Assembly (NCBI GenBank): GCA_022539475.1
Contig: VCMS01000107.1
Location: 47,475 to 111,474 of the forward strand
Reading direction: 5' to 3'
DNA: 64,000 nt
DNA from: Gracilaria domingensis
Lineage: Eukaryota; Rhodophyta; Florideophyceae; Gracilariales; Gracilariaceae
Shown here: positions 11,996-23,042 of the stretch, piece after piece
Numbering within the stretch: position 1 is the first letter of the stretch
How the letters are laid out: each line of letters starts with the position of its first letter
Notes under the pieces: model-generated
What the model saw: the letters and a program-made list of their open reading frames with translations, nothing else
Database searches by the model: none
What the model was told of the DNA's origin: nothing
Program-made: the position numbers and the translations under genes

Positions 11996-12412
11996 CTTCT
12001 GTTCCTAGCTTGTGAGTCGAACGATGTTGCTGTCTTCGAGGGTTGTAACGATTTAGATTGCGTTTCACAATTTAATTCTGTTTATTTCTAGGGGGTGTCT
12101 ATAAGGTACAAATCTTGCGTTTTGTCTACATTGTGTCTAATTGCGTATTTTGCGGTCTTGGTCTTATATGCGTCTTCCTGCTAAAGACTTTTCTTTGCGT
12201 CCAGATTGTGCAGATCTGGACCATGTCTTCTGCAAAGTTTCACATAATTGGAGTACATACTGCCATCGTGAAGGCATTTTATTCTCATTCTTTTCAACAT
12301 TTGGGTGCACCTACAGTAAGCTTATGGTCAGAATTCGTTTTTGGCACAAAACTAAAGATTTTGTCAGGACAAAACTGGAAAAGCGCTGTAAAGATCGGCA
12401 GATATGCTGCGT

Positions 12413-12545
12413 AGCCATTGATTCAATGCTAAGCATTGAGCTCTAAGCTTATCAATGCTTAGGATTGGATGATAAGCATTGAATCAATGACTTTGAAAGT
12501 GAATCATTGCGGCGCAATGCGACGCAATGAATCAACTAACGGGAC
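12413..12545. repeat. Cluster of inverted AATGCTTA / AAGCATTGA repeats
   Basis: Within about 130 bp the motif TCAATGCTTA or its complement occurs at least five times in alternating orientation. It is followed by CAATG-containing variants with GCGGCGCAATGCGACGCAATG. The arrangement can form several alternative hairpins. No gene overlaps it. It could be a terminal region of a small transposon or a decayed satellite. Confidence 0.5.
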
Positions 12546-12789
12546 CTTTATCCTCGCGCGTATAGAAATGTTCAAAAAACTATTTGAATAAAACCAAACG
12601 TTTTAAACCAGTTCAGAACGTACTTAAGAGAGAGCCCATTCATAAAAACGTTCAATACGCTTACGGTAAAGCAATAATACGGTAACGTTGTTTCATTTTC
12701 AGCCTTGACTTTTCGAACACCAGATGACTGCTTGAATGACAAAACTGCTACGAACGACTTCCCTTCACCTCCCACACGCCGATATCGTG

Positions 12790-13490
12790 AAGTAAAGCAG
12801 TGCCAATCTCAACCTTCTGCCTTTCCGGCGCTGCACGCGCGCAACTTGGCGCGCCAGCAACATAACGCGCTTCATATTGGTAAGGCGCGCCGAGCCATCG
12901 CATGCCGCATGTTCAAGTTGCTGCGCGCTGAGCATTTTGATCTGTGCACGGCATAAATCAAGACAATGAGCTTAGCCTACAAGAAGAGAAGCGCTACAAA
13001 CGCGAGCCGCTTCTGGGACTAAACCTGCTGAGAGTAACCTTGCCGTATTGTGCTCACCACTCCCATCTTGTGTTTTGATGTATGACGATCACGCAACATG
13101 CCGCAAAAGCGGCCTTCGACTGAATGAACTCGACGCTTTTGCAGCGCTGGGCTCCTGCAGGTTGTGAAACCGGTCGTTCAGCATTCCGCTCGCACCGTTC
13201 TGAGAGTTACGATGAGAAGCGCTTTCGAAGCGCAGTGCCTGCACAAGCAGCTGCTGGCGCAGCATGCGGCTCGCGAAGCAAGCTACTAGGGCAGTGTGCC
13301 GCTCGCTCGCGCAGGACTTCGCTCTCTGAGCAAACTGCAGGTGCAGCGTATCGCTCTTGCAGCGTGATGCTCGTGCAGCGTGCTGCTCGCAAAGGATGCG
13401 GCTTGCGCTGCTTGCAGCTCGCGGAGCAAGCCATACGAACAATACTTTATGCCCTTTTACACGCAGAAGAGCGCTTGATGGATCCCTGAG
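12790..13490. repeat. GC-rich degenerate repeat tract (CTCGC / GCAGC words)
   Basis: In an otherwise AT-rich neighbourhood this tract is built of recurring words such as GCGCGC, GCTGCTCGC and TGCAGCGT. Open frames on both strands (for example 13124-13489 plus and 13089-13496 minus) are Ala/Arg/Cys-rich mirror images of each other. That is expected of short-period GC-rich repeats, not of real genes. I treat it as low-complexity repeat, not coding. Confidence 0.45.
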
Positions 13491-13859
13491 TGTCACTGGT
13501 ACTGGGACTGGGCATGGATTTTTCTGCAGCTTTCTTACCTATGGTTTCTCTAGGCTTGTTGGAATACCGGCATCCGCGCGGTACTAGCGACCGGTTGACA
13601 AAATTCTGGTTCTCGTGGCACCAGCTGGTAGAGTTGTCTCTGCGGCATCCACATGACGTGCCGGAGTGCGACGGTTTCGTTCAACCATATCAACAAAGCC
13701 GATGGTGAAAGATATGAACATGGGATGATGGGTCTCAGGGTAGAGTGACAGGTGAGAGAAAGAACAGGGTATAGTTTTGTGCATGGCGCACTAGTTCTAC
13801 CTGTGCTTTCCATTTCAGAATACCAGCTTACAACTTTCGATACTCAGAACTTTTTTAGT

Positions 13860-14640
13860 ATATTTTTCGCCCGGATTGGGACAGTAATTCAGTCTGTTCA
13901 GCCCAAGACGTTCAAAAAGCAAAATAAGGTAACAAAAGCATAATTCTCCTTGTAGGTCTACTGTCCAGCTTACGCTTATGTCCACTTCGTACACATCTCC
14001 TCATCACTAATATCTTCCGAAAAATAGGTTTATGGCCGGACAGACTAAGTCATATACTAGAATGTCATAATTCCTTATTCTCGACGTTGAAATCATAGAT
14101 ATTTTTCTCTTTGAATTAAATGTAATATAATGCGAAACCTCAAATTGTTGTCCAGCATAATATTATGCTTCATATGCTAAAACTTCATAAAACATAATTT
14201 TCTAATAAGAAATAAAATAATAATATGTCTTTGATAACACGAAGAGTAAAGCATTTGCATCAGAATTTTAAATAAGTTAAAAAAAGAGATTCTTTTAAGA
14301 AAAATGTATTGCTATTTTGATGACACAAACAAGCAAGTCATACTTTAGGAGGTCAATGCAGGGTAAGTTCCGTAAGAAGAATCATGTGAGTAATGTATTT
14401 GTCAGGGTTCTGCTCTATTTCTTTGCCTAGCATGTTTTCAAGTCCGGATATCTTAGAGATAAGCTCTTCAAAGGCCTTGGACTCCCTCTCTGCGCCCTTT
14501 CGCGCTTTTGTACAACTTTTTCTTTTCATTGCTTACTTAGGTTACTGAGCTGAAACCGGTTGCTCATCAATAATTATGACATCAGCAATGTTTCGCTTTC
14601 CTGCCTTAGATTACGTTCGTGTCCTCGGTCTAGAAGTCTC
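13860..14640. other. AT-rich interval, nothing recognised
   Basis: Strongly AT-rich sequence with no frame longer than about 60 codons and no clear repeat unit. It lies just downstream of the MULE-like remnant and may include the 3' end of that element. Confidence 0.3.
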
Positions 14641-14650
14641 CTGGTACCCA

Positions 14651-16398
14651 TTAAGAGGAGTAAGTTTCCAAAGATTTTGCTGCGTCGATTTGATCAAGTT
14701 CTCGTAGTAGCTGCAAAGCATTCATAAACTGCACGCCACGACCATTTCTCTCTGCAAATTTGGGGAAGGACTTCACCCTATTGTGATACGACTCATTTGA
14801 ATTAGTGTCAAAAATAAGGGCTCTGTATCTTTCTGCCAGAGAAATAGAGCAATTGAACGTCTGAAACCATAACGAAAAGTCACATTTGTTAGCGCTCAGC
14901 CAGTCTGCAAAGGATTTATACTTCCCACCCATTCCTTTCATGAAATCTAGAGCCTGCTCACACTGCTGACTAAGTGTCAAGTCTCTTGTCCCTATTGCCC
15001 ACTGGAAAAGATCTCGCTCATACGAAAGGTTGAACTTTTCGAGAATGCATCTTTTCGCATCAACATCACAGTCTATTCCCGTTGCCTTCATATAGTCAAT
15101 AACAGAACCTGAATGTAACACGTCGCTCAAAACAGTGGCTAAACTAAAAGCATATGTGGCTCCAAAGACCGTGGCCATAGTCAGACGAGCCTTTCCTGAG
15201 GTATTGAGTAGATCCTGTAGTCTGCGAAATCGTAGCTGCCTAATGAACTCGTGGAATAGTAATTTCCTGGACCCCATGGTTTTCCGTGTACAAACGTGAT
15301 GCATTACGCAGTATACACATCTCGTTTCCTCATCCCTAGCCACAATTGAAACCAATGCGAATGATAAAACGGCCTCTTTCTCGTTATATCCATTAACAAT
15401 GCCAAACGTGCCATCACAGCCAAATCGTGGGTACATTGCAGATTTTTCACGCAGTCTGCAATTTCAGAAAATCACTAACAGACCTTTTTGTTCCCGAACA
15501 GCGCTGAAATTATCACTTTCTCTCTCATTTTCGACTGCAAGTATATAAGAGTGTTTAGTTGCCCTGAGCTCCTTCTTCTTACGAAAGATTTCTAGAAACG
15601 CGGCTAGAGACCTTCCTAACGGACTAATTTCTTTCCGAATGTTTTGAAGAATACTTTTCACTGTCGCAGGGGAGGAGGCACAACCAAAATTTTCTTCGAG
15701 CTTTCTTAGAATCCCTGGACCAGTGAAATATTAGATTCTCATCATAAATAGATGATAAGTATCTGAACTAGCCTCGAAGAGGGCTTCATTCTGGGCCGAG
15801 TATGCTTTTGTACTCCAGTTATGACGAAAATAGCCCAAGATAAATACTCTGTAGCGCTATTTCCTTTCATAAGAAAGTAATGGTACTCTACATCGCACTT
15901 AGTACGCACCAGTGTAGGGGATTCCTGCATGTGAAGGGGGCATCAGTATAATTTGGAACGAGCGCTTAGGGGGTATGGCGGACATTTACTGCTACTCGAA
16001 GAGCTTTTCGGCAAACTTCCATTTGTCGCAGATGTAACCAAACTATCGACAAGGTCTTGATCTGTCCCTTGCAAATGGGGTGGTATTTTAACAAGAGAGA
16101 ACTTCTTTGGATCCTTGATTCCTTCCATACCAAAATGTTTTCATCCTGTAAAATCTGGTAGTTTAGACCCAGCGACTTGACCACTCATATCTCGAATGTA
16201 CTTCATCCTACCAACTCTAAAGACCCAGTTCGGATATCTTCTTCGCTGATTTTGAGCGTGTTGCAAAGATTTTATCTGATCCAAGTTTGAAACAAAGTCA
16301 ACGTGCTGGCAAAGCAGCAGAAATGCGTTCTGGGCGAAGAGAAACACTTGCTTAGCAAGCCTTATGTCACATTCGGATACATTTCGTCCCTTGGCCAA
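14651..16398 (-). pseudogene. MULE-type transposase remnant
   Basis: The longest piece (15436-14651, 261 codons) starts with RFGCDGTFGIVNG, matching the D-G-T-F motif that opens the MULE catalytic domain. It continues to DTNSNESYHNRVKSF near its end, matching the T-N-x-x-E-S-x-H-N-x-x-K motif of this superfamily. Upstream (16398-15464) several minus-strand frames read as N-terminal parts. One has an EYHYFLMKGNS segment followed by TGVQKHTRPR, like the H-x-H end of a FLYWCH or WRKY-type zinc module. Stops and frameshifts separate them. No terminal inverted repeat was found. The 92-bp palindrome at 16642 lies just beyond the N-terminal side. Confidence 0.6.
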
Positions 16399-16641
16399 CG
16401 TTCTTTTCTCAGAAAAAGCTGGAAGATACGTTTTTGTTCAGGGGAGTAACTCAAAAAATGTATTACATTATTTAGACGGATCATATATAAAGTTGGATTA
16501 TTTGACGCGCAAAAGTAATCTTCGCTGTCGCTGTTAGCTCTTCATGAGGATATTGAAGTATAATTGGCAATGTTTTCGGTGTCTGCCGAACCTCTTGCCA
16601 CTTCGGAACAATCGCCTTTCAATTCATTCGAACTTCGGATC

Positions 16642-16733
16642 GCATCTAGTTCGGAGGGCTGCAAAAGTCCTCATGATGGTCTCTGGATCCAGAGACCATC
16701 ATGAGGACTTTTGCAGCGCTCCGAACTAGATGC
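16642..16733. repeat. Near-perfect 92-bp palindrome
   Basis: The two 46-bp halves are exact reverse complements except for one mismatch (GGAGGGCTGC on the left against GCAGCGCTCC on the right). The centre is GGATCC with no loop. Each strand could extrude a cruciform or, if transcribed, form a hairpin. No coding sequence overlaps it. It may be a fold-back element or a solo terminal repeat dimer. Confidence 0.95.
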
Positions 16734-18380
16734 CCAACACTTTATACCCAAAGAGGAAAACGATTTTCGTGTTACAGGTATGCGATTACCCAGTAGATAA
16801 ACCAAAGACGGTCTGGCTGTCTTTGATCGCAAAGAATATGAAGAAGTCCCACAAAAGGTTATTCTGTTAAGTCTTATCCCTCCAAATTAATGAAAGAAGC
16901 AAAACTTTGTTCTTGAGGGGGACTGTACGGAGGAGGTTTGTCGACTATTTGACCTCTCTCGGCGGAGACATTTTGAGATATCTTATACATTCAATCTTTC
17001 TTCGTTAAAAGGATATCTTCTGTCTTGCTCGTAAAGGCACGATCTCTATCATATGATTCACATCAGATAAGATCTTCTACATCCATAGCCAGTGCTGCGG
17101 AAAAAGAATTGACAGCAAAAGAACAGGTCTCGGAACAAGAAAGGTCTGCAAACGAAATCATTAATAGTTCTGGAAGTACGGAGACGAGTAAAACATCTAT
17201 TCACATATATTCACTTGGTTGAAGTATAAATTTGCAATTTTTTATTTTGCAAGGTTGAGCTGCGAATGGAAGTTCGCTTATGAAAACGAATATAATTAAA
17301 GCATTTATTTCGTTGCATCCCTTACTTTTTGCTTTTTATTGATCTATTCGTCAGCAAATTATAGGCCTCCGTCTTTGTCGAATCCGTTACTTTCGTTTTT
17401 GATTGATTTATTCGGTTGCAAAACATATGTGTAAGTTTACCATCGATAAATGTAAATCTCTGGTTCTAGTTGTAGTGAAGCAGTGGGTGCCGTTTGTATA
17501 CTACATCAGTTTAATAGGCATTTTTGATGAAAAAATAGTAATAAAAATCAGCAGAACGGCTAAGACAAGGCAGGCTTTTCTTTTACACGATACTCTCGTG
17601 AGATAATCTTCGATGATGTCATCTAATATTCTAAGTTATTTCTCAAAAAAATAGAGTTAGTAAATTATGTACCATAAGAATCATCTTTGTAGCTTAGAGA
17701 TGCAAAAAATATAAGTTTATATGGGCGTTGCAATTTAAAAATAATATTTTATGGAAGGTTTGTGAAAATGGTAAAACTTTATTGGAGTTAAAGAGCAAAT
17801 GTCATTCGTTATAAAAGAGCTGTAACAGGCATATAATGTTGATGTCGTATGATTCAAACACATATATTTACATATGCATTTCAAAGTCAATAGGAAATCT
17901 TATAAAGTTTCTGTGGGAAAGATATCCTGTTATATGAGTTGAAAATCAGATGTAATAATTTACAAAGTTGCTGTAACAAACGTTATATTTTATGTGTGTT
18001 GTAAAGAAATTATAAATTTTTCACTACGATTATGAAAAATAGAATGCAATGGGTTCATAATCTCGCGGACAAAGTTCTCACTCTGTAGCATTCTGGATAC
18101 AGTAGTTACTTATAGTGCGCACATAGTTCTTTAAGGTACGTATGACTGTCTTAGATAGTCTAAGATGACAGAATTCAAAAAGATTTTTTGAAAAAGGTGA
18201 CAGTGACCTTAATTTTCGAAAATTTGTGATTTGGGGTCCTTCTGAACTGGAGTCATGACTTATTCCATGAATTAAACGATTTGGGTATAGGGTAACCTAT
18301 ATCTTGCGGCACGTCGTGCGGCACGTCGTGCCAGGCACATGCCAGGCACGACGTGACGCACAAGGGGAAAGTGTCCCGTT
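16734..18380. other. AT-rich interval with no recognisable gene
   Basis: Short frames occur at 17025-17222 (65 codons, Ser/Glu-rich) and 17403-17606, without a recognisable domain. The stretch 17600-18240 is very AT-rich. Near 18300-18360 a small nested inverted repeat of CACGTCGTGCC and GGCACGACGTG lies just outside the Harbinger left end. Confidence 0.3.
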
Positions 18381-18811
18381 CGTTCATTGGGTGCATCCAA
18401 GAAACATCAAAGAGCCAGCCGGCCAAATATAGTCCAATGAGAAGCCGGGAATTTTGCCAAGCGTACCGCCAAAATTGGCCGTTGAAAATCACCTTCTCGG
18501 GTGATGTCAAACCCTCAAACCGTCCAACACTCGAATAAACGACGACTTGACGTCCCGTGACTTTTGCAATGACGCAAAATTGCGAAAAAGCTGCCATCAC
18601 TGTGGCATTCAGTGCCGTGGTCACAACAATTGCCGTCATTTTGAGCATCTCTAAGCGACAATCGAAGAGTCGCTCGCACAAAGCGGCGAAACATACCCGT
18701 CAAGGCCTGCTTCATCCCACAAATGACGGCACAAAACGCACATCTTGGCAGCAGATCGTAAGCTAAGGAACAAACAACGACTACATTTCTGCAACTAACT
18801 TTAACAAAAGG

Positions 18812-19762
18812 GTGTTTCACGACACACTTATGCCGCTGTTTGAGACTTACAGATCGCAATGCAACTATGGGAGTCCGTATCGAAAGAGCGAGGACAAGCG
18901 AGGGAGGAAGCCACTTCTGTCTTCCACCGCTTTGCTTGCACTTGCGTTGCTTTACATGAAAACGTCCTCAAGCACAGCACAGTTGTCTGTCTTCTTTGGT
19001 CTAGTGCCGTCATTTATAACAGTATGGCATGAGTACTCATTACTAGTACTGCAGAAAGCACTGCGTAGTACGGATGCTTCTTCTTTCGGCATAAGATGGC
19101 CCAATGTAAATGAAATAAGACAGTCTGCGACTGTAATGGGAAACAATCGTGGCTACGGTCCACTTCTTCGCGGCGTTTTTGGCATAACAGATAGGGGGAG
19201 GTTCAAGTGTCAAAACTACAGAGACACTAACCTACAAAACGCGTTTTACGAAGGATATACGCAACAGGAGGAAGTCACTATCCTTTTTGTCTTTAATTTC
19301 TTTGGGGAAATCATATATGTTGCTATAAACTTTCCCGCCAGTTGGCATGACAACAAGTTAGCCGGCGTTTTGGGCCTTTACTATCCTAAGATCAGCGATG
19401 AAATGACTCCCCCAGGCATGGCCATTCTCGGTGACTCAGCGTTTGTAAACAACGCCAAATGTACGAACGCAAAGATACTGCGCGCACGGAAAGCAGACGA
19501 AACCACTGACGTCCCGAAGTCTTCCGAACTGGCTGCAATAGATGTGAGTATGCAGCGCATAATGCCAAGTGAACGACAGAGTGCAGAGAGGGGCATAAAG
19601 GAGTTAAAGAGCCCATTTAAACGCCTCAAGACAGTACTACTGAAGGACGCAAAGCGGCGAAGCATGATTATTGAGATAGCGTGTCATTTACTGAACGGAA
19701 GAACGCGTCTTATGGGCCGCATTCAGATCGCAACCACCTACTTTACCGCTCCTGCACAATGA
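18812..19762 (+). CDS. Harbinger transposase (DDE_Tnp_4)
   Basis: An uninterrupted frame of about 316 residues; the first ATG is at 18830, and an upstream in-frame extension is possible, so the start is uncertain. It has an N-terminal helical region with the KRGRKPLLSSTALLALAL segment seen before the catalytic core. The likely DDE triad is Asp127 (FGITDRGR), Asp208 (AILGDSAF) and Glu259 (SAERGIKELK). Between them lie the FYEGYTQQEEVTILFVFNF and PASWHDNKL segments (Pro-x-S-x-H-D), which are diagnostic. The enzyme cuts and rejoins the element at short A/T-rich target sites. All three catalytic residues are present, so the protein may be functional if the Myb-like partner is supplied from elsewhere. 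Confidence 0.9.
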   Translation: MFHDTLMPLFETYRSQCNYGSPYRKSEDKRGRKPLLSSTALLALALLYMKTSSSTAQLSVFFGLVPSFITVWHEYSLLVLQKALRSTDASSFGIRWPNVNEIRQSATVMGNNRGYGPLLRGVFGITDRGRFKCQNYRDTNLQNAFYEGYTQQEEVTILFVFNFFGEIIYVAINFPASWHDNKLAGVLGLYYPKISDEMTPPGMAILGDSAFVNNAKCTNAKILRARKADETTDVPKSSELAAIDVSMQRIMPSERQSAERGIKELKSPFKRLKTVLLKDAKRRSMIIEIACHLLNGRTRLMGRIQIATTYFTAPAQ

Positions 19763-19897
19763 ACGCGGGCTCTTGCCCAAGGAGTAAAGTCCGCCATTGC
19801 GAGCCTGCGAGCCATAAGGCCGACTTAAAAAGCCCACGCGAGCAAAAACCCTGACGGGATAGAACCGTCATCGACGATCCCATTACTTCCCGAAGCT

Positions 19898-20728
19898 CTA
19901 ATAGGTGTTCTCAGCAAGGGTTTTGGAGAGCTGCATAAGAACTGTGTTCATGCCCGCAATCATCGACTTCGTCTCCTCCATGTTCCTCTTCGTCTCGTCC
20001 TTTACGGATAAGAGCTCCTCCTTCACCGTGGCTTGACTGACAGAGAGATTGTTATTGTTGACGGTTGCGGCACTGGATGACTGCATCGAGTTTGCGATGA
20101 TACCAATAAAGCCTGTCATGGCATCCAATCTGTCCACCAAAACATCTTCCACCTTCTGTTTCTTGCTCACCAAACCACCTGTGCCTAGTCGGCGCTTGTT
20201 CTCATTTTTGCATAACGTTTGAAGTACACTGCCTGCTTCAGCGTTAGCGCTGGAACCAACATCATCCATTTAATGGTCTCCATTCGATTTCTAGTGGTTA
20301 TCTAAAACCATTGCCATCATTTTTGCTTGTACTTCTCGCGCAATGTGTTTGCATCTGCGCACAGGCGGAGGGCAAGTCGGGTCACTTTTTTTCTTTTCTG
20401 TGAAACACAGTTTGTTGTACTTGCTTTTCAAAGATTCATGATCAAGTACTAGTCTGTGTTCTTCGTTTGTGTATGCTGCATAGTTATCGGCAACAATCGC
20501 CCACATGTTGGCACCAGTTGATTCTACGATCTACATAAGATCAAGCGGCATGTTTACATCCTCTCTGTTGTAGTTGGGTGGTTTAGTTTGCCACTTTGTT
20601 TTTGTTTTAGGCGAAGTTTTAGGTTGTTTGTCAGATTTAGGCTTGTATAGATCGAGTGGCGTGAGGTTTAAACAAGAGGATGTCGGAGTAGCGTCTTGTG
20701 TTTTAGTCATGATGGCTACGAATGGCAA
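19898..20728 (-). pseudogene. Harbinger Myb/SANT-like partner protein, with stop codons
   Basis: A minus-strand frame begins near 20710 with a Lys/Pro/Thr-rich N terminus. It reads NYNREDVNMPLDLM, an in-frame TAG, then TGANMWAIVADNYAAYTNEEHR, a Trp-containing helix-turn-helix like the SANT/Myb fold of Harbinger DNA-binding proteins. After VRRCKHIAREVQAKMMAM come further stops (TAG and TAA near 20275-20295), then a coiled-coil-like C terminus (KEELLSVKDETKRNMEETKS). Apart from the stops the frame is continuous. In this family the protein binds subterminal sites and brings in the transposase. As read, it would be truncated. Confidence 0.6.
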
Positions 20729-21055
20729 TAAACAGAAGCTTCGCTCGTGGATGTAAGTTATTAAGGTACAAAAAAGAGGAGGAATCTTAACCGAAATACG
20801 GTGTTACTGTTTTGGAGATTGGCGCCAAATTCTGGGACGCTGTGTACTTCGGTTTTTCTGAACGGCGCCAAAGTTTTGGTGAGATGGGGTTTTGGGTATT
20901 TCTGGATGCACCCATTCATTGCGCCGCATCCCATCCTGCGAGGGGACATCAGTAGCCTTACTTCCTAAAGAAAACTCAAAATTTGTAATTTAATTACATC
21001 CCATTCCGAACTGCGAAGCTAAGAAGTCACTTTTGAGGCAGCCTATAAGGGCAGC

Positions 21056-21300
21056 TCAGGTCGAATGAATGGACTACCATTTGACTGCATTTTGAACAAA
21101 TTGCCACTCAAAACCTTCTTACGGCTCGGTTAAAGGCATTCAAATTTATGCATGCTTACAGCATTTATACCGTGCAACTGCATTTGAAAGGATCAAGCAA
21201 AGACCATTCAAAGTAATAAAATGCATTCAAAATGTTATTACTTAATCCATTCAAAACATTATTGACTGAATTTCGAATGCTCAAGCATTAAATCTTTATG
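21056..21300. repeat. Second cluster of ATTCAAA / TTTGAATGC motifs
   Basis: At least eight copies of CATTCAAA, TTTGAA or GAATGCA variants lie within 245 bp on both strands, including ATGCATTCAAAATGTTATTA and ATCCATTCAAAACATTATT as near-mirror neighbours. The style matches the clusters at 0.68-0.90 kb and 34.25-34.38 kb. It lies directly upstream of the tyrosine-recombinase element and could be part of its terminal region. Confidence 0.4.
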
Positions 21301-21593
21301 TTTCAGAACCAAAGCAGTGGAATTTCCAGGAACGCAGAAGAAGATTTATTACAGCGACACGTGCGGCGCCATTGCATGCGAGAGAACGACGCCGGCGGAT
21401 ACAAGAGCTCTGCTCTGCTCTCTGCCTGGCAGTCGGATGCTCGGAGCGCCAGCCGCCGGGGCGCACGCGCACGCTGACGTTGTCTGCGTCCCTGGAGCTT
21501 CCCTGGGTCCGTTTGAGTCAAGTAACCCGTCACAGCGCCAGCTGATCCCCCCCTGCGTCCCTCGACCCTCCTTCTGTTTGTTCGAGATAAACC

Positions 21594-22857
21594 ATGGATT
21601 CGCTCAGTAGCAGAGATCTGTCTCCGTCCGCAGCACTCATGCTGCAAATCAAGCACGAAAAACGCGAACGCAATAAGAACCGCCTTCGCAGAGCACTCAA
21701 CGACACAAGTCGTGCTCAAGATAACCAAGACAGCAATCCGCCTCAGTTTGAGGACATTTTAACCCACATTGAAACACAGACGTTTAGCGAAAGCGCCGCT
21801 CTGCTTCTCAGTCCTACTCTTCCGCAGCACTCTAACGCATGCGGCAATCTAGCGTAAATCAACACAGCACCCTTTGCATCACCAGGGCTCACGAACGTCC
21901 ACTTCCTGGTTCCTTCGGAAGCCTTCTTCGAAGAGAACCCTCTAATCGCTCCGACCATTAACGACGCCACGCAGCTAAAGTATATGTCTGCCTATAAAAG
22001 GTTTCGCACAGCATGCGCGACCATAAGGTCTGACAACATCTCTTTGTACCAGCTGATATCTGTGTACATCCAAAACCGCTACGTCAGCGATCCAAGGCCA
22101 GGCCAGCGACAAGAAATGTCAAGCCTGCTTTGCATGTTGCTTTTAAGGTTTCCCAATCACCGTGAAGAGTTTGGTCTTGCCTGAAGTTGCTTTAAAGGCT
22201 GGAAACACCTCGAGCCATCCTCCAGTGCAGCCCGGCTTTCAAAAGAATTCACATTCGCGTTTGCGTGGCGTTTGACCCAGCAACATCTCTGTCACTCGGC
22301 AGCAGTTCTACTCCTTTGCTACGGAGGCTGCTTGAGAGTCTCTGAAGCTCTAAATCTTCTATAGTCTCGGATGGCGTTTCTGGGAGATATTCGAATGACT
22401 TTCTTTGCCATGAACGTTGCTGGAGTCAACATAATCGATGCCAAAACCTCCAGAACGACTGGCCGAGTGCAGTTTGTCCTTATTTATGACCAACATATTA
22501 TAACCTACCTTCCTAAGCGCCTTGCGCGCTGCCCGTCCCGACGAGTTAAAGGCTTGTGGTGAGATTGGATATGCCTCGTATCTAAAACATCTCAAAAGTG
22601 TTGCGGGTGCTTATGGCTTATCGCAAACACGTTTTTCCACCCATTCGGCGAGAATAGGCAGAGCTACCGAGGATTGCATCAACGACACTCCCGTTAAGCA
22701 GATTTCCCTTAATGGCAGATGGAAATCGCTCAACCCTCTCCCGTATTACGTAGACAACGGCAAATCGTGGCTCTTAGACATGAATATTACCGCAGAAGCA
22801 CATGAACTAATCCGTCAACACGCGGAATCTTTTCAAGATCATTTGACAAATCTGTGA
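21594..22857 (+). pseudogene. Tyrosine recombinase (DIRS-type), broken
   Basis: The N-terminal part starts with ATG at 21594 and is interrupted by a TAA at 21855-21857 and a TGA at 22182-22184 in the same frame. A core-binding segment is readable at 21960-22180. The catalytic part is recognisable in pieces: the first active-site Arg in GGCLRVSEALNLL (about 22323-22362), then FSTHSARIGRATED (H-x-x-R, about 22636-22677), GRWKSLNPLPYYVDNG with the nucleophilic Tyr region (about 22711-22758), and an end at 22857. The last part lies in a different frame from the first. Such enzymes integrate circular cDNA of DIRS elements. The residue set is complete; the frames are not. Confidence 0.7.
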
Positions 22858-23042
22858 CCGTCAACTCGCAGCCTTATTCAAACACTGAAGCCCGCTCTAA
22901 TCTTCGGGCCAAGCAATCAAAGTGAAACGAAAGGACACCTTCCGGTTCACCCATGATCCCAATCCAACATTCGCGATGCGGTTAGGTCAACCAAACCCGG
23001 AAAGAAACGCGAGTAATATAACACCACCCAAACGAATCTCCC

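Larger units (their letters stand above)
18389..20913. mobile_element. Harbinger DNA transposon with termini and ATT target duplication
   Basis: The left end begins GGGTGCATCCAAGAAA at 18389. The right end is the reverse complement of GGGTGCATCCAGAAA, ending at 20913. Both are flanked by ATT (18386-18388 and 20914-20916), fitting the 3-bp target duplication known for the family. Inside are the two proteins expected: a DDE transposase on the plus strand and a Myb/SANT-like DNA-binding protein on the minus strand, converging. The transposase frame is intact; the partner carries stops. The element is about 2.5 kb, small for an autonomous Harbinger. Terminal repeats are short and were matched by eye. 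Confidence 0.78.

Noticed and set aside
13089..13496. A 135-codon minus-strand and 121-codon plus-strand frame
   Set aside because: Mirror-image low-complexity frames of one repeat tract.
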